DNA of 64,000 bases from CALNYZ01 sp942490945 (GTDB lineage Bacteria > Pseudomonadota > Gammaproteobacteria > UBA6429 > Thiohalophilaceae): positions 434,001 to 498,000 of the forward strand of contig CALNYZ010000044.1 in assembly GCA_942490945.1 (NCBI GenBank). The letters run 5' to 3'. The number at the start of each line of letters is the position of its first letter. Position 1 is the stretch's first letter. The position numbers were made by a program, and so were the translations under genes. The notes beneath the pieces were generated by a model, which saw only the letters and a program-made list of their open reading frames with translations, was not told the origin of the DNA and did no database searches. This document shows positions 44,887-54,401 of the stretch, piece after piece.

Positions 44887-46395
44887 ATGAGTAACAATAT
44901 ATATAGTGTATTTGAACAACACTTCCCCGCTAACCGCGAGGCGTTGTTTATCGAGACACCTACGGGTGATACCTATAGCTACGCAACGCTTGAACATGAA
45001 GTAAGCAAACTTGCACGATTTATGAGCGAATTGGGCCTGACGAAAGGCGATCGCGTTGCAGTGCAAGTCGAAAAATCACCCCAGGTTCTGTTTCTTTACC
45101 TCGCCTGCCTGCGTGCCGGGCTAATTTACCTGCCACTCAATACCGCCTATACAGAAAGCGAATTAAGCTATTTCATTGCTGATGCTGAACCGGCGATGGT
45201 TATTTGTGATCCTGCTTCTGAGGCATTGTTCGCACATATTGGCAATACCAGCGTCCGTTATATCCTCAGCCTCGATGCCTCCGCACGCGGTAGTTTAATC
45301 ACCAATAGCAACAGCACAACCGCCACCTTCACCACCGTGAAGTGTGAAGAAGATGATATCGCGGTGATTTTGTATACCTCGGGCACCACCGGACGACCAA
45401 AAGGCGCGATGATCACACACGGCAATCTCGCCGCGAATGGCCTGGCCTTACAACAAACCTGGCAATGGCAACAAAACGATGTGCTGTTGCACGCGTTACC
45501 AATTTTCCATATTCATGGCTTGTTTGTGGCGTGTCATAACGTTTTACTCGGTGGCAGCAAGATGTTGTTTGTCGCCAAATTTGATGCAAAGACAGTGATG
45601 CAATTACTGCCGCAGGCAACCGTATTAATGGGCGTGCCAACCTTTTATACCCGGCTACTCGAACAGGCAGAGTTTAATCGCGACATGTGCAAACACATGC
45701 GCATATTTATTTCCGGTTCGGCGCCCTTACTCGAACAAACTTTTTATGCGTTTCAACAACGCACCGGCCACACCATACTCGAACGTTATGGCATGACAGA
45801 AACCGGCATGAATACGTCAAACCCGATTGACGGTGCACGCCTCGCTGGTACAGTTGGCCTGCCTTTGCCCGGCGTGACCGCGCGTATAGTCGATGCCAAC
45901 AATCAGCCCGTTGCAGCTGATGAGGTGGGTGTGTTGCAAGTCAAGGGGGACAATGTTTTTAAAGGTTACTGGCGCATGCCGGAGAAAACCGTCGAAGACT
46001 TTACCGACGACGGATTTTTTATTACCGGTGACCTGGCGAAATATACCGACCAAGGTTACATTGCCATCGTCGGTCGCAACAAGGACATGGTGATTACTGG
46101 TGGCTACAATGTCTACCCCAAAGAAATCGAACTGTTACTGGACGACATCGACGGCATCAAAGAATCTGCCGTGATCGGTTTGCCGCATAAAGATTTCGGC
46201 GAAGCCGTCACTGCAGTGATTGTGCCGGACGATATGGATCAGGCTCCCGATGAAAAACTCATCATCGACACACTCAAACAACAACTCGCCAACTATAAAG
46301 TACCAAAAAAATTCATTGTGCTGAACGAGTTACCGCGCAACACCATGGGGAAAGTGCAAAAGAATGTGTTACGGGATAATTTCAGGCCAGAATAA
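44887..46395 (+). CDS. matB: Malonyl-CoA synthetase (MatB-like)
   Basis: A 502-residue acyl-adenylate-forming enzyme; malonate, CoA and ATP give malonyl-CoA. Motifs: LYTSGTTGRPKGA (P-loop), ERYGMTETGM, ITGDLAKYTDQGYIAIVGR and the catalytic Lys in NTMGKVQKN. The family (MatB/ACSF3-like) is assigned from overall motif pattern and from the malonyl-CoA decarboxylase, GntR regulator and TRAP genes that run divergently. Other dicarboxylic acids (methylmalonate) are possible. Confidence 0.9.
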   Translation: MSNNIYSVFEQHFPANREALFIETPTGDTYSYATLEHEVSKLARFMSELGLTKGDRVAVQVEKSPQVLFLYLACLRAGLIYLPLNTAYTESELSYFIADAEPAMVICDPASEALFAHIGNTSVRYILSLDASARGSLITNSNSTTATFTTVKCEEDDIAVILYTSGTTGRPKGAMITHGNLAANGLALQQTWQWQQNDVLLHALPIFHIHGLFVACHNVLLGGSKMLFVAKFDAKTVMQLLPQATVLMGVPTFYTRLLEQAEFNRDMCKHMRIFISGSAPLLEQTFYAFQQRTGHTILERYGMTETGMNTSNPIDGARLAGTVGLPLPGVTARIVDANNQPVAADEVGVLQVKGDNVFKGYWRMPEKTVEDFTDDGFFITGDLAKYTDQGYIAIVGRNKDMVITGGYNVYPKEIELLLDDIDGIKESAVIGLPHKDFGEAVTAVIVPDDMDQAPDEKLIIDTLKQQLANYKVPKKFIVLNELPRNTMGKVQKNVLRDNFRPE

Positions 46396-46643
46396 CTGAC
46401 GGCGTTACCACGAACAACCTTGCTTCACTTCGCAAATAAGCGCTTACACGATGCATAAAAGTTATCGTCACCTGCAATAAATATAATGTTGTGACAGCTT
46501 GTACACTGCTTGCATACATATACACTTAGGACTGAAGCAAGTCTCTCTGACATGTGTTCTTCATGCAAGATTTGCCGGTCGCAGTTAACATTCATCATAA
46601 AAAAACGTTATCTGCCGGGTTAGAGTTGGGTGGAGGTATGGCA

Positions 46644-47897
46644 ATGAATAAGAGTTTTACTCCGGCAAAGTCCGGAATAAGTTTTGTCGTGTTATTAACA
46701 ACGTTTGGTATGTTCAATGACGCTCGGGCAAAAGATATCGACAAGGCACCAATGTCTAAAAATAAAGTTGTGAGTGAGCAACCATGGGTTCGCTATGAAG
46801 ACTGGCCGGATGCGCGCTGGGACAAATTCAACACGCTGAACAAGCAAGCCTCACCTGCGCTCGGTAAAATACCACCTGTTACAACTCCGATTAATGGTGA
46901 TGCCAATAAAGGCAAAGAACTGGCGTTTGATCGCGCCCGTGGGGGTAGTTGTGTCGCCTGTCACATCATGGGCAAAGACACACCCGAACTACCGGGTAAT
47001 GTTGGCCCGGACTTGTCCAATATTGGCGCGCTACGTGACGACGCAATTTTATATAATTATATTTATGATGCACGCCAGTTTAACCCGAGCAGTGTCATGC
47101 CACCGTGGGGGGCACACGGTTTGTTTAACGATGCGGAAATAAAAGATATCGTGACATTTCTAAAAACACTCAAATCACCCATGGTATTTAAAAACTCCAA
47201 GGATGACCCGGCCAAACGTGCACAACCGGTTGAAGACCGCGATAATCTGGACCCGATTGAAAATCCGGCTGTCGCCGCTATGGAACGCGGCGAAGTGATT
47301 TTCAAACAAAAAGGATCGCAAGGCAAAGCCTGTATCAGTTGCCACGCCAAACCGGAAATTGCATTCAAACAATGGGCCGCCACCATGCCACAATACAGCA
47401 ACAAACAACGACGCGTCATTGGTGTTGAAGAGTTTGTCGCCCGCCATGCAATGGCAACAACCAGCAACACTTATCTGATGCAAAGCGATGAAAACATCAG
47501 TCTGGCCATTTATTTACGCCATCTGGCAAACGGCACACCTATACAGGTAGTCGCTAACTCTGTGGATGCCAAGGCAGCAGTCGCCAGAGGAGAAGCATTG
47601 AGTAAACGTAAAATCGGACAGCTCAACTTTGCTTGTATTGACTGCCATAAAACTGCCGCCAATCGCTGGGTAAGAGGACAATGGCTGGGTGAAAGCAAGG
47701 GACAAACACCGCACTTCCCAACCTGGCGTACCAGCCGTGCTGAAATTTGGGATATTCGCAAACGCTTTCAATGGTGTAATGTCGCTATACGTGCTGACGA
47801 ACTACCACCGGATGCAACTGAGTATGGTGATATCGAATTATTCCTGACATTGCAAAATAACGGTTTACTGTTAAATGTACCGGGCATTCGCCATTAA
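46644..47897 (+). CDS. soxXA: Fused SoxX-SoxA sulfur-oxidising cytochrome c
   Basis: 417 residues from the ATG at 46644, with a GGAGG site; an upstream ATG at 46554 has none. A signal peptide ends about residue 29 (ARA). A SoxX part (about 80-180) holds haem motif CVACH (103-107) and the ligand Met152 in SSVMPPWG. A SoxA part (about 205-417) has two haem motifs, CISCH (230-234) and CIDCH (331-335), and the active-site Cys378 in RFQWCNVAIRA. The complex normally has separate SoxX and SoxA chains and joins thiosulfate to the SoxYZ carrier in the periplasm. No soxYZB genes lie in the window. A hairpin follows the stop. Confidence 0.88.
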   Translation: MNKSFTPAKSGISFVVLLTTFGMFNDARAKDIDKAPMSKNKVVSEQPWVRYEDWPDARWDKFNTLNKQASPALGKIPPVTTPINGDANKGKELAFDRARGGSCVACHIMGKDTPELPGNVGPDLSNIGALRDDAILYNYIYDARQFNPSSVMPPWGAHGLFNDAEIKDIVTFLKTLKSPMVFKNSKDDPAKRAQPVEDRDNLDPIENPAVAAMERGEVIFKQKGSQGKACISCHAKPEIAFKQWAATMPQYSNKQRRVIGVEEFVARHAMATTSNTYLMQSDENISLAIYLRHLANGTPIQVVANSVDAKAAVARGEALSKRKIGQLNFACIDCHKTAANRWVRGQWLGESKGQTPHFPTWRTSRAEIWDIRKRFQWCNVAIRADELPPDATEYGDIELFLTLQNNGLLLNVPGIRH

Positions 47898-47912
47898 GAA
47901 GCTATAACAAGA

Positions 47913-47937
47913 GAGCAGTAATGTCAGATTACTGCTC
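47913..47937 (+). terminator. Hairpin after soxXA, possible terminator
   Basis: A 9-base stem GAGCAGTAA/TTACTGCTC with a 7-base loop, 15 bases after the stop. There is no long U-run, so it may rather protect the mRNA. Confidence 0.5.
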
Positions 47938-48014
47938 CCTAACTTCATACCCATATAAAATCTACTTGCTAATGGTTGTTTACCTAACAGATCACTCTTC
48001 AGCAAGTGGGATGT

Positions 48015-48557
48015 TCATATAGAAACAGCAAGGTGCATATCACGTTCGATTTCAAGCTTAAAGCATTGGTACTCTTGCGGTGAAAGATGGTGTGCGAGTT
48101 CATTCAAGGCATGCAAGGTTAAATCTGCATGAAGTCTGGCATTCTGCCTGTCACCACTATGTGCATAGTGAAGTGCCTTGCGTAAATGTTGCGTGGTGCT
48201 TTGCTTTAACTGGTCACTCAATTTTGGTGGTAATGTATTCGACATATTTTCCGCTTTAAATTGCTTCACCAGCGGATTATCTGTTAACGGATGTTCACAA
48301 TGAATGTCTGCATGTACACTGTGGCTGCCTGAAAAACGGGCATTATCAAATTTTGTCGCATTAACCGCAGATTTTGTCGCGACAGATCCCTCCACCAATT
48401 TGTCAATTCCTTCAAACAATACTGAAACCAGAATAATATTTTCTTCATTGCTACCTTTTACATGGTAACGATTACGCCGTAATCTAAAGACGAACGTTGA
48501 CACCTGGATATTCAGAGACCGCAAGGAAGCAAGCAAGGTTTTTATATTTCTTAGCAT
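48015..48557 (-). CDS. Hypothetical protein
   Basis: A 180-residue frame. The N-terminal 100 residues are basic and beta-rich, whereas the last 75 are helical and His-rich (QHLRKALHYAHSGDRQNARLH). No ribosome site is seen at the first ATG. An internal Met at residue 105 could start a 76-residue protein instead. No family recognised. Confidence 0.45.
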   Translation of the reverse strand: MLRNIKTLLASLRSLNIQVSTFVFRLRRNRYHVKGSNEENIILVSVLFEGIDKLVEGSVATKSAVNATKFDNARFSGSHSVHADIHCEHPLTDNPLVKQFKAENMSNTLPPKLSDQLKQSTTQHLRKALHYAHSGDRQNARLHADLTLHALNELAHHLSPQEYQCFKLEIERDMHLAVSI

Positions 48558-48695
48558 TATTATTTTGGTTGGTTACGGATTGTATTCACTATGCGCAAAT
48601 TTACATATTCCAGTTTAAAAATAAATGTCATTGCTGTTGTTGATCCAGCTCAAGTTGAGGTAAGTTGACTGCTTGTTCAGAAGGTTGATCCCGGA

Positions 48696-49145
48696 ATGAA
48701 ACAATTACTCATTAGTCTGATAAAAGACAAGTTGTACTGGCTGGCGCTCGGCGCTGCAAGCATTTTCTGGCTGCTGCTGTTTTACCAGACATCGTATATT
48801 CCCAATCTCGCATGGCCGCTTGCCTCGCCACTGCGTTTTTTGACGCTGGTGCTACTCTACCCTGTGCTGGAAGAAGTTGTATTTCGGGGATTCATTCAGG
48901 GCTGGCTGAGCGATCGGCTTGCCATTAATCCGAACTGGTTTGGGGTGAGTCTGGCCAACCTCATCACCAGTATGCTCTTTGTGGCAATACATTTCTGGCA
49001 GCACCCGCCACTGTGGGCGCTGGCTGTTTTCGTTCCTTCGCTGCTGTTTGGTTTTTTTAAAGACCGCTACCACCATCTTATGCCGGCAATATTGCTGCAT
49101 TGCTTCTATAATTTGGGCTACTTTTGGTTGTTTACTCAGGGCTGA
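48696..49145 (+). CDS. mrtJ: CPBP-family intramembrane protease, probable MrtJ of the JDVT-CTERM system
   Basis: A 149-residue protein with about four membrane helices. Catalytic motif Glu59-Glu60-x3-Arg64 in LYPVLEEVVFRGFIQGW; later His residues in FVAIHFW and LLHCFYN complete the CPBP/Rce1-type glutamic protease site. The small size and the segments LANLITSMLF, PLWALAVFVPSLLFG and KDRY match MrtJ, the protease proposed to cut JDVT-CTERM sorting signals (recalled match, not searched). No protein with that tail was recognised here. It precedes a cytochrome/DUF302/MoaA/DsrE group. Confidence 0.72.
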   Translation: MKQLLISLIKDKLYWLALGAASIFWLLLFYQTSYIPNLAWPLASPLRFLTLVLLYPVLEEVVFRGFIQGWLSDRLAINPNWFGVSLANLITSMLFVAIHFWQHPPLWALAVFVPSLLFGFFKDRYHHLMPAILLHCFYNLGYFWLFTQG

Positions 49146-49255
49146 ATATCTACCTGTATACGGTCATAAAAACGCCTAAACATGATACATATCAAGTATA
49201 ATTAGCAAATACTAATATACTATAGTATCCCCCAATTAAGCAGAAATACTTTAAT

Positions 49256-50296
49256 ATGATCAAATACTTACATATTGTCAGCCTCACCGTTGCCTTGGCA
49301 GCGCATTCCGCACTGGCCATCGAATCAGGTGAATCACTGTATGAGCAACACTGCGCCGCCTGTCATGGCGCCAAAGGCAGTGGTGGTGTGGGAGTGCCGC
49401 TTGCCCTCGCCGACTTTCAGTCCAGCGTCAGTGACGCGTACCTCGCTAAGACCATTCAATATGGCCGCAAAGGGCGTGTAATGCCAGCCTTCAGCTCCCT
49501 GAGTAGCGAAGAAATTACCGCCCTGGTTGGCTATATTCGAAGCTTTAGTGATGCCACCCCCATGGCTGAAAATAACACGCCGATTCACGGCAATGTGGTA
49601 CACGGCGGTAAACTGTTTGCCAAACACTGCGCCAGTTGTCACGGCACACACGGCGAGGGTGGTAAGGGAACAGGCGTGACCATGTCACGTCCGCGCAGCG
49701 CGCCCATCATTGCGCCAGCCCTGAATAACCCCGGTTTTCTTGCCTCGGCCAGTGACCAGTTAATTAAAACGGCGCTTATCAAAGGGCGGGCAAGCACGCC
49801 GATGGTCTCTTTTTTAAAACAGGGTCTGAGCGAACAGGATATTAACGATATCGTGGCTTACGTACGTAGCTTTGCCAAATCCCAATCCGCGCGCCTCTCA
49901 GCGCTTGAAGATGAAGTCAATATTATTTACGACTCACCCTACTCGTTTGACAAAACTGTCGACAATATTAAAAAGGCTGCGGTCGGCAAAAACTTTCGCA
50001 TTATTCGCCAGCAATATTTTCAGGATGGCTTTGTGAAGAAAGGGAAGGAAAACCAGCAACAGACAATAATCTATTTCTGTAATTTCAATTTTCTGAATGA
50101 CTCATTGGCACTCGACCCTCGCGTTGGGCTGTTCTTGCCTTGCCGTATCACCATTCTTGAACATCAAGGCCAGGTGAAAGTCATGTCCATTAACCCGTTG
50201 CGTCTGAGTCGTTTCTTTAATAATGATGAACTGGATCGTGCATGCAAGGATATGCGCAAGTTGTATGAGGAAATACTGGAGGAGGCAACCTTATGA
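49256..50296 (+). CDS. Secreted dihaem cytochrome c fused to DUF302
   Basis: A 346-residue protein with a signal peptide (about 1-21, ALA), two cytochrome c domains with haem motifs CAACH (33-37) and CASCH (125-129), and a C-terminal DUF302-like domain (about 215-346). The distal Met ligands are likely in RVMPAF and STPMVSF. DUF302 proteins are small alpha/beta proteins of unknown function, often near sulfur or haem genes. The next gene overlaps by four bases and encodes a stand-alone DUF302 protein, so the two likely form a periplasmic redox pair. Confidence 0.87.
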   Translation: MIKYLHIVSLTVALAAHSALAIESGESLYEQHCAACHGAKGSGGVGVPLALADFQSSVSDAYLAKTIQYGRKGRVMPAFSSLSSEEITALVGYIRSFSDATPMAENNTPIHGNVVHGGKLFAKHCASCHGTHGEGGKGTGVTMSRPRSAPIIAPALNNPGFLASASDQLIKTALIKGRASTPMVSFLKQGLSEQDINDIVAYVRSFAKSQSARLSALEDEVNIIYDSPYSFDKTVDNIKKAAVGKNFRIIRQQYFQDGFVKKGKENQQQTIIYFCNFNFLNDSLALDPRVGLFLPCRITILEHQGQVKVMSINPLRLSRFFNNDELDRACKDMRKLYEEILEEATL

Positions 50297-50748
50297 TGAA
50301 GCACTTTATTACCGGGTTACTCTTCTTGTGTGTGAGTTCGATCAGCTATGCTGAAGACTTGATAATGTTACGGTCTACCGAACCCTTCCCGGAAACCATG
50401 TCACTCTTGCAAGCGACAATACGTAAGCATGGTTATACCGTTTCACGCGTACAGCGTGTGGATATAGGCCTGAGCAAGGCTGGCTATAATACCGATAAAT
50501 ACCGAATAGTGTTTTTTGGCAAGGATAGTGAAATTCAGGACTTGCTAAAATCCTATCCTGAACTCGCACCTTACCTGCCATTGAAAATAGTCATCTATGC
50601 AGAACATGGTGACACCATACTGGTTGCACTCAATCCTGGCCAGTTTAACATTATGTATCCAAAGGTTAATGCCAGGCACATATTCAACAATTGGGAACGG
50701 GATATGCATAATATTTTTAAAGAGATACGTACACAAGCCAATAATTAA
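50293..50748 (+). CDS. Secreted DUF302 protein
   Basis: A 151-residue protein with a signal peptide (about 1-20, SYA) and a DUF302 fold (PFPETMSLLQATIRKHGYTV then RIVFFGKDSEIQDLLKSYPEL). A GGAGG site sits inside the end of the previous gene, with an ATGA overlap, so translation is coupled with the cytochrome-DUF302 fusion protein. No cysteine outside the signal peptide, so it does not itself carry haem c. Confidence 0.85.
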   Translation: MMKHFITGLLFLCVSSISYAEDLIMLRSTEPFPETMSLLQATIRKHGYTVSRVQRVDIGLSKAGYNTDKYRIVFFGKDSEIQDLLKSYPELAPYLPLKIVIYAEHGDTILVALNPGQFNIMYPKVNARHIFNNWERDMHNIFKEIRTQANN

Positions 50749-50847
50749 CCGGTATATCACACGACAATCAGGCTGAACCAATCAGAATTGTCGTATACTA
50801 ATCAGATATACCAGAATTAAAAGCGTCATAACTGTAAACGAGGCACG

Positions 50848-51834
50848 ATGACACAACACCTGACAGACAATTTTAACCGGCGCATTGAATACGTGCGTTT
50901 GTCTGTTACCGATCAATGTGATCTGCGCTGCAATTATTGCCTGCCGAAAGGATTCAAGGATTTTGATGAACCGTCAAGCTGGTTAAACTTCGATGAGATC
51001 ACACAAATCATCCGCGTCTTTGCCCGGCTCGGTACCAAGCGGGTGCGTATTACTGGTGGTGAACCACTGGTGCGTAAAAACGTTACCACGCTCATCAAAC
51101 AGTTAAACGCTATTCCTGAAATTGAAGACTTGTCTCTCAGTACCAATGCTACCCGTTTGACCAAACTGGCTGAACCACTGGCAACGTCTGGCATATCGCG
51201 CATTAATGTCAGTCTGGATACACTCAATGCACAACGTTTTCATGACATTACCCAGGGCAAACTCGACAAGGTTCTTGCAGGATTGATGCAGGCAAAAACT
51301 GTTGGCTTGCAGCCAATCAAGATAAATATGGTCGTAATGCGTGGTGTGAATGATGATGAAGTAGAAGACATGGTTGAGTTTTGTATCGAGCACGGCTTTA
51401 CTCTGCGTTTTATTGAAACCATGCCATTGGGTGCAACCGGCCAACATACCAGTGTTGACCATTATGTCGACCTGCAAACTGTTAAAAAACGTATACAAGA
51501 GCGTTATGATTTAATTCCCGGCGTCATGGCTGGCGGTGGCCCGGCGCGTTATTTTCAGATAGCCGGTACTGAACTGAAAATTGGTTTTATTACTCCCATC
51601 TCGCAACATTTTTGTGAAACCTGTAACCGGGTGCGTCTTGGTGTCGACGGTAATCTGAATTTATGTCTTGGCCAGGAACATTCCTACAACCTGCGCGACA
51701 TCGTTCGCGCCGGTATTGGTGATGATGAATTGGCGCAACATCTGGTAAAAGCCATCGCATTAAAACCCGAACGCCATGAATTTAAAGAAAAACCGGAACA
51801 AATTGTCAGATTCATGTCTAAGACAGGCGGGTAA
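50848..51834 (+). CDS. moaA: GTP 3',8-cyclase MoaA
   Basis: A 328-residue radical-SAM enzyme that makes the first intermediate of molybdenum cofactor synthesis from GTP. The N-terminal cluster motif is CDLRCNYC; the C-terminal cluster has CETC and a later Cys in NLNLCLG; GGEP and the C-terminal GG are also present. A GAGG site precedes the ATG. Other moa genes are absent nearby. Its product would be needed by the SoeA enzyme of this window. Confidence 0.95.
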   Translation: MTQHLTDNFNRRIEYVRLSVTDQCDLRCNYCLPKGFKDFDEPSSWLNFDEITQIIRVFARLGTKRVRITGGEPLVRKNVTTLIKQLNAIPEIEDLSLSTNATRLTKLAEPLATSGISRINVSLDTLNAQRFHDITQGKLDKVLAGLMQAKTVGLQPIKINMVVMRGVNDDEVEDMVEFCIEHGFTLRFIETMPLGATGQHTSVDHYVDLQTVKKRIQERYDLIPGVMAGGGPARYFQIAGTELKIGFITPISQHFCETCNRVRLGVDGNLNLCLGQEHSYNLRDIVRAGIGDDELAQHLVKAIALKPERHEFKEKPEQIVRFMSKTGG

Positions 51835-51866
51835 CGTTTTTTCTTACTGTTTTAGGACAATTATAT

Positions 51867-52367
51867 ATGCGTCACTACTTTCGTCTTGGTTTTATCGCTG
51901 CCTTGTACATCCTTGCATTCTCCAGCTACGCAGCCAAACGCGATGGTAAAACCATTGACGCAATTCTTGCCTCGACTACCGAACCCGCGGGTGTCATTAT
52001 TGAAATTGTCACCTGGGATGGCGACAACCTGGAATGGGCCTTGCCACTGGCGAAGTCGCACATTGATAAGCTGAAAAAGAAATTTCCTGACATACAACTT
52101 GCCATCGTCGCGCATGGTGCAGAGCAATTTGGCCTGACAAAAGACCACGCGAAAGACAAACCAAAAGTACATAGTCTGGTTAAATCACTGAAGAAAGATA
52201 ATGTACCGGTACATGTGTGTGGCACATTTGCAGGCTGGCGTGGGTTGACTGATGAAGACTTCCCGGATTATGTCGATGTCACCGCTGCCGGTCCGGCAAC
52301 CGTGAATGACTACATCGCAATGGGCTATGAATTGATTATTATAAAATCTGCTGACGCACCCAAATAG
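51867..52367 (+). CDS. Secreted DsrE-family protein
   Basis: A 166-residue protein with a signal peptide (about 1-22) and a DsrE/YchN-like fold: VIIEIVTWDGDNLEWALPLAK, IQLAIVAHGAEQFGL and VPVHVCGTFAGWRG. The one Cys in VHVC stands where the sulfur-binding Cys of DsrE-type proteins lies. DsrE proteins carry sulfur in the cytoplasm, but the signal peptide places this one in the periplasm. It follows moaA by 32 bases with an AGGA site. Confidence 0.87.
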   Translation: MRHYFRLGFIAALYILAFSSYAAKRDGKTIDAILASTTEPAGVIIEIVTWDGDNLEWALPLAKSHIDKLKKKFPDIQLAIVAHGAEQFGLTKDHAKDKPKVHSLVKSLKKDNVPVHVCGTFAGWRGLTDEDFPDYVDVTAAGPATVNDYIAMGYELIIIKSADAPK

Positions 52368-52435
52368 CCACCAACGCAGGTTTTTTAGTTGCCTGCACGA
52401 TCATATACGTTAAGTCATATTTTTCTGTTGTTATT

Positions 52436-54112
52436 CTAGGTATACAATTGTGAGACACGATTTCGACCTTCCCGTTTGGCCTGATACATGGCCTTGTCGA
52501 CTTCATTCATGACAGATTCAACATTCATAGTGTCAGACAGAGACTGGCAGTAGACACCAATACTGACTGTTATGTGAATCATTTCACCCTGCCAGGGAAT
52601 AGTATTTTGTTCGATTTCTTTTCGAAGATTCATTGCACGATCCAGTGCGACACTTTTGTCACAGCGCAGACGGGTTACAAATTCATCACCGCCGTATCTG
52701 GCCAGCAAGTCTCCCGGTCGCATGGCAGACTCTAGAATACGTGCGACATGCGTCAACACGACATCACCGGCGAGATGTCCGTGTTTATCATTGATCTGTT
52801 TGAAGTTATCCACATCGATTAATAATATACAAATATCGTTTATGTCACTGCTTCTACGCGTCAACATCAAACCTAATTGTTCTTCAAAATGGCGTCTGTT
52901 TGCCAGTTTTGTCAGGTAGTCACTTTGCGCCGCTTTTTCAAGCTGTTTGTTTGCCTTGCGTAGTTTCTCGGTTGCATCATTCACACGCTGCTGCAGGTTT
53001 TCGTTAAGTACTGTCACTTCATTACGCGAGGACTGCAAACCATGCACAAGGCTATGAAGTGTAACAGTCAGTTCAGCGAGTTCTTTTGGTACCATACCTT
53101 CCGGTTCTTTTATGTCGCCCTCAAAATTACTCGACACTAATGCCTTACTCTGTCTCGCCAGATTATTAATGGGACGTGTAAGCCATGACGCCATTAACAA
53201 ACCCAATAATGCTGCCAAAATCAAACCTGCTATGCCCCAGGCATAGTTCGATGACATTAATTCGTTTACGTGTGCGGCGACTTCGGATTTGGGTTGTGGC
53301 ACCATGATGCCCCATCCTATATCTGCAACACTGGCATAACCTGCCACCATGTTTTCTTTTATGAAGCTTGAGTAGAATTCGGTAACGCCGGTTTCACCGG
53401 CCATCATTTTCTGAACTATCGGCCACGATGAAATGTCTTTCATTTCTTTCATCCAGGCAGGATTGGGATGTGCAATCACATGGCCATTTTGATCCACAAT
53501 AGCCGCGTGGCCTTTTTTACCGAACTTGACATTCTTACGCAGCGCTTCAATCAGCTCTATTTGCAATTCTGCCAGCAGTACACCCTGCAGTTTGTCATTC
53601 ACAACGACTGGCTGACCGATGAACAAGGTGGGCTTACCGGTAAATGGACTCGCCTTGACGCCAGATACAAACGTCTTAACCGTGGATTTGACGCGCAGGT
53701 AACATTTTTCTGTTGAAAATATTTGTTCTTCCGGACGCTTGCCGGTTTCAGTATGGGTATATGCGATCAATCGTCCTTGCGTATCGATATAACTTAACGA
53801 CGTAAAGCCTTTTATATCAGTAGCAACTTTCTTCAATGCTATATGAATATTTTGCTGATGCGTCACGCCATCGCTCTCAATTTCATGCGCCAGGTGTTCA
53901 AGTGTATTCTGATGTGTCTGGACATAGATACGGATGGGTTGGGCAAGGTTTGCCGCTATGAGCTGGTGCTTTTCACGAATTTCACGCCAACTATTATCCC
54001 ATCCTGCTTTATATAAATGTAGGGTAAGCAAAACCAACGGCACGAGTGCAACCACGCCCATGCTAAATATAAGCACACGATGTATAGGGGGATTATGGTG
54101 AGTCGTAAACAT
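52436..54112 (-). CDS. Membrane diguanylate cyclase (dCache, HAMP, GGDEF)
   Basis: A 558-residue protein. Helices at about 14-36 and 285-310 flank a periplasmic double-Cache sensor (about 40-280, with SSWPIVQKMMAGETG and VADIGWGIMVPQP). A HAMP region (about 310-365), a coiled coil and a GGDEF domain (about 395-558) follow, with intact YGGDEFVTRL. It probably turns an outside small-molecule signal into cyclic-di-GMP. Confidence 0.93.
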   Translation of the reverse strand: MFTTHHNPPIHRVLIFSMGVVALVPLVLLTLHLYKAGWDNSWREIREKHQLIAANLAQPIRIYVQTHQNTLEHLAHEIESDGVTHQQNIHIALKKVATDIKGFTSLSYIDTQGRLIAYTHTETGKRPEEQIFSTEKCYLRVKSTVKTFVSGVKASPFTGKPTLFIGQPVVVNDKLQGVLLAELQIELIEALRKNVKFGKKGHAAIVDQNGHVIAHPNPAWMKEMKDISSWPIVQKMMAGETGVTEFYSSFIKENMVAGYASVADIGWGIMVPQPKSEVAAHVNELMSSNYAWGIAGLILAALLGLLMASWLTRPINNLARQSKALVSSNFEGDIKEPEGMVPKELAELTVTLHSLVHGLQSSRNEVTVLNENLQQRVNDATEKLRKANKQLEKAAQSDYLTKLANRRHFEEQLGLMLTRRSSDINDICILLIDVDNFKQINDKHGHLAGDVVLTHVARILESAMRPGDLLARYGGDEFVTRLRCDKSVALDRAMNLRKEIEQNTIPWQGEMIHITVSIGVYCQSLSDTMNVESVMNEVDKAMYQAKREGRNRVSQLYT

Positions 54113-54401
54113 TCCGTAACCTGTCGTTAATCGATCTGCTTATTCTGAAATATTTGATATGTCATGCTGCTGTTACTTGGGGCTGAAAATCTGTGCCACA
54201 AAGCTTATTAGAATATATCGGCATACAGAAAATATTACTTAGTCTAAATAGAATAGCTGCTGGAATTGTTAACGCAAAGCAAATAACAGGATTATTCGCA
54301 TTCTCAGCTCATGAATCATTCTATTTTATTCATTCAGGTACTGTTTTCAGCCACTAAAATGATCACGTATGTTGTCAATCAGTCATTTATTAACACCTGT
54401 G

